Source: Gracilaria caudata (Eukaryota > Rhodophyta > Florideophyceae > Gracilariales > Gracilariaceae). From it: DNA of 17,585 nt. The stretch's first letter is position 1, and each line of letters begins with the position of its first letter. The translations under genes were made by a program, and so were the position numbers. The notes under the pieces are model-generated. The model searched no databases. It saw only the letters and a program-made list of their open reading frames with translations, and was not told the DNA's origin. The stretch lies in NCBI GenBank assembly GCA_030374735.1, contig JASCIV010000498.1, forward strand, positions 646-18,230, written 5' to 3'. This document shows positions 7,806-15,785 of this stretch, in pieces.

Positions 7806-9331
7806 ATGGATAGCTCACTGCGCATCGTCTTCGGCCTGCTCGCCGTCTTCGCTATCACAGCTCACGCACAGATTCCGGCTGAAAGGCAAGAAAGCTGCGG
7901 TTCTATCATCTCCAGCGTTATTTCAGTGTGCTCACATCCAACATTGTCGAGACCCGACTGGTGTTGTAATGAACTTATCAAATGGAACAACGCAAGGTAC
8001 GCTTTTCATTCAACATGTTTACATGCTCACTAGACCGATGAAATCGCACAGATTGGCGCTAACTAACCTCGGCACGCTTGTTCTACGATTCGGTTTGTTC
8101 AACAACATTGTAATTGTGTTGCAGATGCTGGTGTGAGCCGAGTGCATTCGATGCTCTTGATGCTGTAGCCAAGACCGGTAACGCGTACTCTTTCCGCGAT
8201 GGTTTCTGCCCAGAAGCATTTTACCGTCCCGCGCGAGGCACCATTCGACCAGAATACGCAACCTGTCCGCCGTTCGAATCCATTCCGGAGACAGACGCTT
8301 CGGAAGGATGCGCAATTGCTCCACAGGTGCTTCGTGCTCAACGTCTAGCCGCGCTAGAATCGCTGCGCGGCGACGCAGTGCAAAACTTGGCTGACCTTGG
8401 TCCGTGGTTCCTTCGCATGGACGCTTTGTTCACAGAGGAATCGGTGTTCGAGTTAGTTGGTCTGTTCCTTGCTCACGGGCGCTTTGAGGTGAAGCAGTAC
8501 TTCATGACGCGTCAGGGTCTGTACAACTTTTTGCCCATGACGTCTGTGGAAACGGCGAATCAGTTTTGGCGTAACCCGTCCACGGTTTCTTATTCTGCCA
8601 CATCTACGGTGCCGGAAGGAACGTTCTTGCAGCAGCACTTTGTGAGCTTTGAAGCTTGCTCTGCGCGAGTTGACAAGTTTTACATTGTGGATGACCAATA
8701 TCAGCAGAGGTATGGACAGTTCTGGGATCCGTCTGCCTCGCCGTTGATGTCGCGCTACGCCAAGAGCAGTGCTGAATGGTGCACCGTTGTGAGCGAGCGT
8801 TGCGCCGGTGACAACTATCCGTTTGTTGACGATGCGGACTGTCAAGCGTTCTACAACGAGATGAAGAGCGGCGGTCAGATTACGTGCAACAAATTCTCGC
8901 AGGCGTACATCCCGCAATATGCCATCCACGGCGACATCATTGCGTGCCGCAGCTTCTATCTGGACCTGGCTATTGTGGAAGCCAATGGAGCGTGTCCGGC
9001 TGTGGGTAGAACGCCGCCACAGGCCAGATGCAGTGAATCGCAGTGTGCCGGGGCGGCGTTCATCGATCCGGCTATTCACAATCCGGCGGAGCCTCAGTTC
9101 AGTGAGACGCCGTCTCTGACGTGTTCCACGACTGGGTGCACGGAGACCTGGCCGTCCGATGAACAGATCGCTCTCATTCCTGAGGAGGAAAGGAGCAGGT
9201 TTGTGAACGCTGATGGATTCAGCGTGACGGATTCCAACACGCCGGAGGTGGCGGTTGGCGCCGTGGAAGAGGTGAATGCGGAACCCGTGAGTGCCACGGA
9301 TCAGTTCAATGGTGAGGGGCTGAACGTTTAA
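7806..9331 (+). CDS. Secreted cysteine-rich protein (two exons)
   Basis: The coding sequence is 7806-7996 joined to 8125-9331, giving 465 residues. The start at 7806 (ACAAATGG context) yields a clear signal peptide (hydrophobic core about 6-19, likely cleavage after AHA at 21). The mature chain has 20 cysteines. The first eight have the order C, C, CC, CxC, C, C at residues 31, 42, 53/54, 65/67, 92 and 111, like the eight-cysteine motif of plant lipid-transfer proteins. Residues about 150-265 are cysteine-poor, aromatic-rich and could be an NTF2/SnoaL-like fold, a guess from pattern only. Residues 280-375 hold nine cysteines, including a YPF...DC segment, GDIIACR and a CPAVG...C element, reminiscent of Cys-rich modules in secreted protist proteins. 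The C-terminus after 403 is acidic and disordered. Export is well supported; function is unknown. Confidence 0.82.
7997..8124 (+). other. Spliceosomal intron, 128 bp
   Basis: The intron begins GTACGC and ends TTGCAG, and it splits an AGA arginine codon after its second base (phase 2). The reading frame closes at 8033 without splicing, and removing the intron joins WNNAR directly to CWCEPS, completing a coherent CC...CxC pattern. A branch-like CTAACTAAC lies at 8059-8067, 57 bp before the acceptor. It is the only intron I can place with confidence in this window. Confidence 0.85.
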
Positions 9332-9846
9332 AACAGTTTGTTTGAACGAATGAAAATTTGAGGTTAGACACATTGGTAGTGTTTGTTGTTTTTTTAAGGT
9401 TTTGTGTAGAAAACGAAACGCGTTGGTGATCGACTACAGATATCATTGATACCAAGCGGGTACTGAAGAAGACAGTATGATTGAAGGTAGGCCCCCCCTT
9501 TTGCACAGAAATGTCCCCGCGTGGGAGAGGACGATGCCCATCATGTCGATGGCGGACATTCCAGCGACGGGGATTGGGAATGTTGTCACGGTGCCGAGTG
9601 GCGCTACGTTGCTGGAGAGATGTGGCGTGGTGGTTGACGGAACGCTAACATTAGCTGTAAGTGGCGTGCGTTACAAATAAATATGCGCTCAAGCAAATGA
9701 GGGTTTACGCGTAGCGCGCTTTCCCGTTGTCTTGGACTCGTCCGTGTCTACACACTTGTTGCGCTCGGCCGGCTCGCCCGTTTATCGCCCACCTTCGCAC
9801 AACAGCGTGCAAAGCATCCACAGCCACCATCGCCACCACCGCCACA
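9332..9846 (+). other. Spacer between secreted protein and methyltransferase genes
   Basis: The 515 bp should contain the 3' UTR of the secreted-protein gene and the promoter and 5' UTR of the methyltransferase gene. An ATG-started frame at 9477-9680 would encode 67 residues, but it has no recognisable domain and includes a run of seven C, so I do not call it a gene. The sequence ACGCGT occurs near 9707. Just before 9847 the leader is rich in CCACCA-like triplets. Confidence 0.5.
9676..9681 (+). terminator. Possible polyadenylation signal AATAAA
   Basis: A canonical AATAAA hexamer lies 345 bp after the stop of the secreted-protein gene and 166 bp before the methyltransferase start. It could end the upstream transcript. 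No U/GU-rich element clearly follows, and other genes in the window lack this hexamer, so the signal may not be used in this organism. Confidence 0.25.
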
Positions 9847-10602
9847 ATGCGTGCGTGGAGAGCGTTTGTATCGTTCGTCAAAAGCCTAGTACTGCGCTTC
9901 TTTGCATGGCTGTTCGACCGACATGAGGATCCGCCCCAAGTGTCAGAGAAGCGACGAGAACTAGTGGACACAATTCCGCCAAACACCTCCGTGCTAGAGG
10001 TGGGTGCCGGCACAGGTTCCACGCTAGACTCTGCCGCATACGACGGCGCAACCGGTCGTTTCGCGTCGCTGGTGATGGCCGAACCCGACAGCGGCATGAG
10101 AAATCGGCTGGAAGCAAAGCTTCGAACGCGACGTTCGGCCGTCGCCGCCACAGACGCAAAGGTCATCGACGGCGCGTTGCCCAAGTTACCGTTCGAAGAT
10201 GAGTCGTTTGACGCGGTGGTGTACTTTTTCGTGCACAGTCATGTGTCGGATCGCGCGTCGGCGGTGGACGAGATTGTGAGAGTGCTAGCTCCTGGAGGCA
10301 TGCTGCTTTTTATGGATCATGGCGCTCACGCTGATTCCGGCGCTCATGCTCACTCTCACGGCGATGCGGCTCACGCAGATGGCGCGCGTGAGCATGCGCA
10401 CCCGAAACCGTTTGTGTTTGAGTGGTTCAAGTTTATGCACTATCATCGACGACATGAGCATCTGTCGTTGGATCTGGTGCTCAAGGAGATCAAGGAGCAC
10501 GACGACTTGGAGCAGCTGTTCGATTCGCGAATGGAGGTGGACTCGTTCATTAAGGAGGTTTGCTACGGTTGTTTCAAGAAACGCGCCGACGCAGACTCTT
10601 GA
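9847..10602 (+). CDS. METTL7-like SAM-dependent methyltransferase with a His-rich insert
   Basis: The frame gives 251 residues from the ATG at 9847 (CACAATG context); the open frame extends further upstream but only from a TTG. Residues about 4-24 form a hydrophobic, Arg-flanked segment that probably anchors the protein to a membrane, as in METTL7/TMT1 enzymes of the endoplasmic reticulum and lipid droplets. The class I methyltransferase core shows motif I VLEVGAGTGS (49-58), an acidic residue after strand 2 (Glu79 in MAEPD), a strand-4 FDAVV (121-125) and the APGG turn (148-151) followed by LLFMDHG. The ending VCYGCFKK resembles the METTL7 C-terminus. Between about 158 and 186 there are eight histidines in Ala/Asp/Gly/Ser context, an insert not typical of the family. 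METTL7 enzymes methylate thiols; the substrate here is unknown. Confidence 0.82.
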   Translation: MRAWRAFVSFVKSLVLRFFAWLFDRHEDPPQVSEKRRELVDTIPPNTSVLEVGAGTGSTLDSAAYDGATGRFASLVMAEPDSGMRNRLEAKLRTRRSAVAATDAKVIDGALPKLPFEDESFDAVVYFFVHSHVSDRASAVDEIVRVLAPGGMLLFMDHGAHADSGAHAHSHGDAAHADGAREHAHPKPFVFEWFKFMHYHRRHEHLSLDLVLKEIKEHDDLEQLFDSRMEVDSFIKEVCYGCFKKRADADS

Positions 10603-11289
10603 AGGAAATGTTTTAACGTGCCACACAGTGCGGCATACCGTATGTGACATCACAACAATTATGAGTTATGGAGTGGCGATAGTTGTGCGCAAGCAGCAGT
10701 ATGCTGTTGCTCGTTGTGCCGAGAGCATCATGATGTTCGCTGCGATTCGGCAGCACCCCTCTCGAAGAAGAAGCACGCACGGCACGCGCCGCCAGCGCAT
10801 GACCGAAGCGCGTTTGTATTCGCAAGCTTAAACAAGACTTGGAAGTGCAATTAGAAGTGAGCTGCTGCTTCCTAGACGCCACAGCTCCGTATATCTCTGT
10901 AGCCGTAGTAGTAGGCCGCGTTTACAATGCGTTTTGGCTACAGATAACTCTGCTGCTACCCTAAAAATGACTACCCGTTCATTCAGCTGCACAACGAGCG
11001 CCAGCAAAAAAAAAAACACAGCCGAGTACAAAGGTGCCGTCGAACATACAAATATCGCACAACAAAACACGCGCGTGCGTTGTGAGCGCCACCGCTCGGT
11101 GAACCCTCCGCACCATCCACCAAAAAAAAGGAAACAACGCACACACACATTTCGCTCTCTCTCCCCCGTCGCAGCCCAGTGCCCAACACACAATCCCCAA
11201 CACAAAAAACAAAACAACCCGCACGCAAGCTCTCAGCAAAAGCAACACACAAACCACCTCGCAGCCAATTCACACCCCCCGGCGCAACC
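10603..11289. other. Convergent 3' intergenic region
   Basis: This 687-bp gap lies between the ends of the methyltransferase (plus) and the membrane-protein gene (minus), so both 3' UTRs fall here. Open frames in the interval have no ATG-started, protein-like content. From about 11100 to 11250 the plus strand is A/C-rich with runs of A and ACACAC, so the minus-strand transcript would be U- and GU-rich after its stop codon, a composition often seen around polyadenylation sites. No AATAAA was found for either gene. Confidence 0.5.
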
Positions 11290-12843
11290 TCACGACGCCG
11301 ACACAACCACCTGCTCACCGCGCGCTTCCTTCCCCTCCCGCGTCTCGACGCTCCGTCCCTCGCGCCCGCCCTCAGCCGCCACCGCCTCTGCCTCGCTCTT
11401 CGACAGCTGATCCAGCAGCATATCCACTCTCTGCGTCAGCTGCGACGCCGCCGTGCCTCTCTTCTTTCCCTGCAGCACGCACCACGCGCCCCACTGCGCG
11501 CCCTCTCTTCTCGTCGCCGTCTGCTCCAACAGCGGCTCCTTCAGCACGCGTCGCTCGTGCGCGCCCGTCTCCGCGCCCTCCTCCGCCTCTGCGCTGCGCG
11601 CATACGGCGCGCAGTCGCCAAACGCGGCCTGCAGCGACAGCGCCGCCAGATATCTCACGTCAATGTCGCGCAGATGCGACATGATGCGGTCGATATTTGC
11701 GCGCAGCGACGATTGCTGCTCCGGAGTCATCACGTCATCCAGCGACGCCGCGTCCGCGTCGAACGGCAGCGCCGACTCACTCACATTCAGCTGCGGCGCT
11801 TTTTCGCGCAGCGCCGCCACGCGATGCTCCAGCAGCTGTTGCTTGGTCACAAAGTCTCTCATCGCATCCGTCTTGTACGAGCCCACAAACAGGCACCACG
11901 CGCCCCACAGCGGGTCCGATCGCTCAATGTCCAGGTTGGAAGCGGCCTCCGCGTCCGTCTTAAACAGCGTGGCATCGCGATCAGACGCGTGTTCACAGTC
12001 TCCTCTTGTGGCCTGCAGTTGCAATGCCTGTAACGTTCTGAGCTCGTTCTCATCGATGAGCGCCTTTGTGTGAGAATCGGCCAGCATGCGTTGTAGACGC
12101 GCCTGCGCGTCGTCAAAGTACTGCTGTGAGTTGAGTCGCACGTCAATGTCGGACGCGTTCACGGGCGCGGGCTTCGACGCCGCGGGCGCGGCGGGCTCGG
12201 AGTGATTGGCGGCAAGCACGGGCGAATCATGCGCGTCGACGCGCGACGCGTTGGTCGCGAGCGAGGAGGAAGCGACTGCGGCGGCGGCGGCGGACGCGGT
12301 GGAATTGGCGTGCTGCGAGGCCTCAATGGCCTCCTGTTGGTCGACGTGCGCAATCAGCTGGTCAACGTCGTCCTTGAGCTCCTGTTCGGACAGATTGGGG
12401 TTGGGGTTCGCGCCCGCGCCATCCACATGCGTGGTCTGCTCCGCCTCCGCGCCGGTAAGCATCGGCGGCGGCGGCGGCGGCGGCGGCGGCTGCTGCTGCT
12501 GCTGCTGCTGCTGCGGCGGCGGCGGCTTCGGCGCAGGCGGCGCAGTGGGCGCGGACGCAACGTGCGGTTCAGTATTGGCGGTGGGCGGCGGCGAGAGCAC
12601 CGAAAGCGGCTGTTGCTCGTCCGCAAGGCTCTGCAACGACGTGCGACTGGGCAACGTGAGCTGCAACTTGGGCGCGCGTCGTCGCTCCGCCGCGCGACGC
12701 AGGTCCAGTAACAACGACATGGCCAACATGCACGCAAACGCCAGCGAATAGGCGGCAAAACGACGGCGACGCGACGGACGCGCGTCCGTGAGCTCGGCGC
12801 GTTTGCTCACCATGGCGACCACGCCGCGACGCTTCACTGCCAT
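11290..12843 (-). CDS. Predicted type II membrane protein with two GDC/WGAWC repeats
   Basis: The frame gives 517 residues from the ATG at 12843 (GCGCCATGG context); Met11 at 12813 also has a strong context. The frame stays open up to 13101, but that translation is an Arg-rich product of GC-rich DNA, so I take the later start. A basic stretch (RRRR, 25-28) precedes a single hydrophobic segment at 29-48, suggesting a type II signal anchor with the C-terminal part in the lumen or outside. A linker follows with 4 Pro, 8 Gln and 9 Pro (107-127), then Ala/Ser-rich sequence with possible N-glycosylation sites at Asn180, 198, 213, 229 and 353. The C-terminal half has two related units: LQLQATRGDC (274-283) with WGAWC (313-317), and LSLQAAFGDC (402-411) with WGAWC (451-455). 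I recognise no family. The gene converges with the methyltransferase gene. Confidence 0.8.
   Translation of the reverse strand: MAVKRRGVVAMVSKRAELTDARPSRRRRFAAYSLAFACMLAMSLLLDLRRAAERRRAPKLQLTLPSRTSLQSLADEQQPLSVLSPPPTANTEPHVASAPTAPPAPKPPPPQQQQQQQQPPPPPPPPPMLTGAEAEQTTHVDGAGANPNPNLSEQELKDDVDQLIAHVDQQEAIEASQHANSTASAAAAAVASSSLATNASRVDAHDSPVLAANHSEPAAPAASKPAPVNASDIDVRLNSQQYFDDAQARLQRMLADSHTKALIDENELRTLQALQLQATRGDCEHASDRDATLFKTDAEAASNLDIERSDPLWGAWCLFVGSYKTDAMRDFVTKQQLLEHRVAALREKAPQLNVSESALPFDADAASLDDVMTPEQQSSLRANIDRIMSHLRDIDVRYLAALSLQAAFGDCAPYARSAEAEEGAETGAHERRVLKEPLLEQTATRREGAQWGAWCVLQGKKRGTAASQLTQRVDMLLDQLSKSEAEAVAAEGGREGRSVETREGKEARGEQVVVSAS
12463..12525. repeat. Compound triplet repeat (CGG/CTG/CGG) in coding sequence
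   Basis: A CGG run is followed by about eight CTG triplets and another short CGG run. On the coding (minus) strand it encodes nine Pro, eight Gln and four Pro in the linker of the membrane protein. Pure triplet runs of this kind change length readily, so linker length may vary between strains or be misassembled. Confidence 0.9.
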
Positions 12844-14468
12844 GGCGCGCGCGCGAGCGGCGCTGCGTAGCGCATGGTCACACACACACTCCACAGCTGG
12901 CTGCGTTCGGCAGGGGCCCCCCCGCAACGTCCCAAAACTGTGTGCGCGGCGGACGCGCGCGTCCCGCGCCCTTGCGCGAGAGCGCCGCTCAAAAAAGCGC
13001 CCGTCGCGCCGCACGCGCCGCGCGCTGTCAGCGCGCCGCTGCTGCTGCTGCTGCCGCCGCCGCAGCGGCGCGCCCACGTCGCGCCGCCGCACAACGCGCA
13101 ATTGAAAGCGATGCGCGCTTACAGCGTAATGAACGCATTGACAGCGGCTTACAGCGGCTCACTGCGCGAGCAGCACCAGCACTGCTGGTCCAGCAGCGTG
13201 TGATGGCTGCTGTGAGCGCGCCTTCGCACGATGCGATCTGTGTGCGCCTGGCGGCGACACGATGTGCCGCTTCGTTCTGCGCGCGCAGCTCGTGTTCTTC
13301 TTGTTCACGCTTGCTCATCACGTCCATGTCCGCTGTGCACGCAGCCGCGCTGCGCGTCGCAGCAGTACGCGAAGCTCGCGTTGCATGAGAGCCACCACAA
13401 GCCAGCAGTTAACATATCAGCGTTTCGCACGCGCGAGCTGCAGCGCGTGCGCCATCATGTGATCGCCGTCGATTACTCTCGCTCAACCAAACGCGTCACT
13501 GACGGCTGTGGTTGGCGCACTTCTCTTTTTGCGATGCGCCGTTTGAGCCGATGACGTCCGGCGTGGTCATGTCGTGCGGTGTGCTGCGTGCAGTTCAATG
13601 CGTCGGGTGTCGATGTGAGCCACCGACCGGCAGCTGTGGCCAGCAGCATAGCGCTGTTCCATTTGTGCGCCGCTCGTCGACGCGGCTTCCCGTCTGCCTC
13701 GTCCGCCTCCGCCGTCGCCACATCATCACCCCCCACCCATTCTGCACGTGCGCACGCCGTGCAAGCCGTCGTGTGTGGCGTGCTTGCATCAACGCAGCTC
13801 GTTGCCGCCCGTCTCCATGTACGATGTGCGTCGCTTCCGAGTTTTGAGAGGCGTCATTGGCGCGCCGTGTCGTGTCGCAGCTGTTGTGCCTGGATCGCGC
13901 CGAGGTTTGATCTGCGCCTGCACCGATTCGTGGGCGCAAGTTGTGGCACGTTGAGAGCCAACAGCCGGCGCTCACTTATGGCGCCCACTTGCAACGAGCG
14001 CAGCTTTGTGGCGTAGCGCGCCGACGGGCACTTTTTTCGCTTGCGGCTCGGAGGATAGTGCCGTGTATGTGGACAATAGAAGCAGCGTCGGTTGCGTTGC
14101 CGCTTTGTTTTCACTCTACACTTGTATCTTTGTTACGCACTACGATTACACTGGTACTTTTGAGGTGTTCATGTCGCAACCTGTTTGACACACCGTCTGC
14201 AACACGTTGTCGGCGATAACTCGTCGCTGTCCATCGCGATGATCGCGCGCGCGCTGCCTGTACTTCTCACTTAGGGCATTACTTTACAGATGGCATCACA
14301 GATGAATCACCTGAAGAGCATGGCTACAGTGTCCCAAGTTTGCACTCGGTCCAAGCTGCAGCACAAGATGCATTGCGACAGCCGAACGATGAGTGAGAAA
14401 AAAAAACTATGTGCAAAGTGTATATACAAACGTACATGAGCCGTAGGCTCCCAGCATCATGTACCGAC
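12844..14468. other. GC-rich gap with weak coding hints
   Basis: This gap carries the promoter of the minus-strand membrane-protein gene and the 3' flank of the MYND gene. It is rich in GCG, GCC and CTG triplets, so many long open frames exist in all directions. Two stretches look more protein-like than the rest: a minus-strand ATG-started frame from 13327, and a plus-strand segment at about 14018-14070 that reads like a WD40 blade; both are treated elsewhere. A hairpin (ACCAGCA, C, TGCTGGT) lies at 13175-13189, next to repeated TTACAGCG/ACAGCGG units at 13118-13168. Nothing was recognised as an RNA gene. Confidence 0.4.
13028..13327 (-). CDS. Possible small gene or first exon, unconfirmed
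   Basis: An ATG at 13327 in a good context (GGACATGG) opens a frame whose first 45 or so residues are charged and look coding (MDVMSKREQEEHELRAQNE and onward, with two Cys ten residues apart near 34 and 45). Beyond that, the translation becomes Arg/Ala/Ser-rich and ends in a poly-Ala run encoded by triplet repeats, which looks like read-through. GTGAGC and GTAAGC sequences near 13145-13170 on the minus strand could be 5' splice sites. It could be an exon of an unrecognised gene upstream of the membrane-protein gene, or chance. I assign no function. Confidence 0.18.
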   Translation of the reverse strand: MDVMSKREQEEHELRAQNEAAHRVAARRTQIASCEGALTAAITRCWTSSAGAARAVSRCKPLSMRSLRCKRASLSIARCAAARRGRAAAAAAAAAAAAR

Positions 14469-15785
14469 TCAAGGTAGACTGTCGGCCAAATTCTCCGCAA
14501 CCGAGAGGCTCACCCCGCTCGAAAAGTGGATCACGCCATCCTTTGGCGGCGTTGTCACGCACTCGGTCAACGTGCGCGCCACATCCACCATGATCTCAAT
14601 CTCGTGCTGTGTGGGCAGAGTCACTCTAGCCGCCGCTCCCTGCACGCTGGCAAACGCCACCGGGTACAGCGGCGGGCTGTGCTGCTGCACAAACGGCCAC
14701 TTGAACTTTTCAAAGCCGTCCAGATCGTCGAATGGAACCGCGGTAGGGTCCACAAACAGACACGCCAGCTCCCTCTTCAACCACGCCCACTCGTCGCGGC
14801 GGAACACATATTCCGCGTCGTTCGCCGCGTGCTCGCACTCGAGGCGATGATTGCGCGACCAGTCGCGACGTTGGCACGTCTCATCGCAGTACAGCAGCCG
14901 TTTACAGCGCGCGCAACGGTAGATGTATCGATGGCCGTCGTGGTCGCTGTGTTCAACCACCCTTCTTCCGCAGTTCGCGCACACCAGCACGTCCGGCGCG
15001 ATGCGCAGATCCGGCTCGGCCTCGATCTGCGCGGTGCGATGCAGCACAGTGCGACGGTACTTGCGGCGCAGATCGTGAAGCGACGGCATGAGCGCAAAGC
15101 CCATCACCTTCTCGTCGCTGCCCAGCACGGTGAGAAAGAAGCGTTCGCGTGGTTTGGTGGCGTCGTCAGCCGGAAGCAACACGCGCAGTGCGACATGCTC
15201 CGGGATGTTTTGCCACGGCTGCGCCTTGTACATGCTGGCGGCACAACTCATGAGCTGTCGCAACAGCTCCGGAGTGACGTGCGGCACGGACAGCAAGCCG
15301 GGACGCTCGGCCGATTCGGATCGCATGGCACGATCATCGGCGATCATTCTGTCGGAGAAACGTTTGACGTAATCGCTCAACCCATCCGCCAACGACAGCG
15401 TCTGCACCTGAATATTGAGACGCCGCAGATGCGGCGCAAGCGCCACGGTGACGGCATCGTCCACAAACGACACCTGTGTGGGACACGCGGGCGGCTGTGG
15501 TTGTGGCGGGTTCACAATGTGCTCCAGCAGAAAGCTCAACATGTGGTTTGCAGACGGCGCGCTCGACGGCGGTTGCATGAGCTTTTGATTGACCACGGAG
15601 CCGCGCGGGTACAGCTCCACGCACAGAATGTACCACGGGCGACACACCACGCCGGACTGGTCGCTGGTCCACACGCGCATCTGCGCGGCCACGATCTGGT
15701 ACGCGAGCTTGGACGGCGGCGCGTCGAGCTTGCGCGCACGCTCGACCAAGGCGGCGTGGCGCGGCGACAGCGCGATCGTGGGCAT
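14469..15785 (-). CDS. MYND zinc-finger protein
   Basis: The frame gives 438 residues from the ATG at 15785. The open frame extends upstream to 16136, but that part overlaps the F-box gene and translates repeats, so the later start is chosen. The MYND finger is complete: C269, C272, C291, C294, C300, C304, H313 and C317, with the typical YCDETCQRRDW segment. The spacing between the second and third Cys is 18 residues, longer than usual, and carries extra histidines. MYND fingers bind proline-rich peptides and recruit partners. The regions before the finger (RPWYILCVELYP at 49-60; AAS...AQPW and LTVLGSDEKVMGFAL at 181-232) and after it (YPVAFASV at 374-381) resemble the bacterial DUF6930/DUF7309 type, from memory only. 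No SET domain is visible, so it is not a SMYD methyltransferase. It lies directly downstream of the F-box gene on the same strand. Confidence 0.87.
   Translation of the reverse strand: MPTIALSPRHAALVERARKLDAPPSKLAYQIVAAQMRVWTSDQSGVVCRPWYILCVELYPRGSVVNQKLMQPPSSAPSANHMLSFLLEHIVNPPQPQPPACPTQVSFVDDAVTVALAPHLRRLNIQVQTLSLADGLSDYVKRFSDRMIADDRAMRSESAERPGLLSVPHVTPELLRQLMSCAASMYKAQPWQNIPEHVALRVLLPADDATKPRERFFLTVLGSDEKVMGFALMPSLHDLRRKYRRTVLHRTAQIEAEPDLRIAPDVLVCANCGRRVVEHSDHDGHRYIYRCARCKRLLYCDETCQRRDWSRNHRLECEHAANDAEYVFRRDEWAWLKRELACLFVDPTAVPFDDLDGFEKFKWPFVQQHSPPLYPVAFASVQGAAARVTLPTQHEIEIMVDVARTLTECVTTPPKDGVIHFSSGVSLSVAENLADSLP

Noticed and set aside
8453..9373. 306-residue minus-strand open frame opposite the secreted-protein gene
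   Set aside because: Its translation is Arg/His-rich and featureless, and the plus strand carries a coherent Cys-rich protein with signal peptide.
9477..9680. ATG-started 67-residue frame before the methyltransferase gene
   Set aside because: It has no recognisable domain, lies in a probable 3' UTR/promoter spacer and contains a C7 run.
11179..12033. 284-residue plus-strand open frame opposite the membrane-protein gene
   Set aside because: It is Arg/Leu/Gln-rich composition noise; the minus strand has duplicated motifs and a membrane segment.
12844..13101. Upstream extension of the membrane protein to a 603-residue frame
   Set aside because: The extra 86 residues are Arg-rich translation of repeats; the ATG at 12843 has a strong context and places the membrane segment near the N-terminus.
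13579..14016. 145-residue plus-strand frame in the GC-rich gap
   Set aside because: It lacks an ATG at the given start, is Ala/Ser/Arg-rich and matches nothing; overlapping frames on both strands are equally open.
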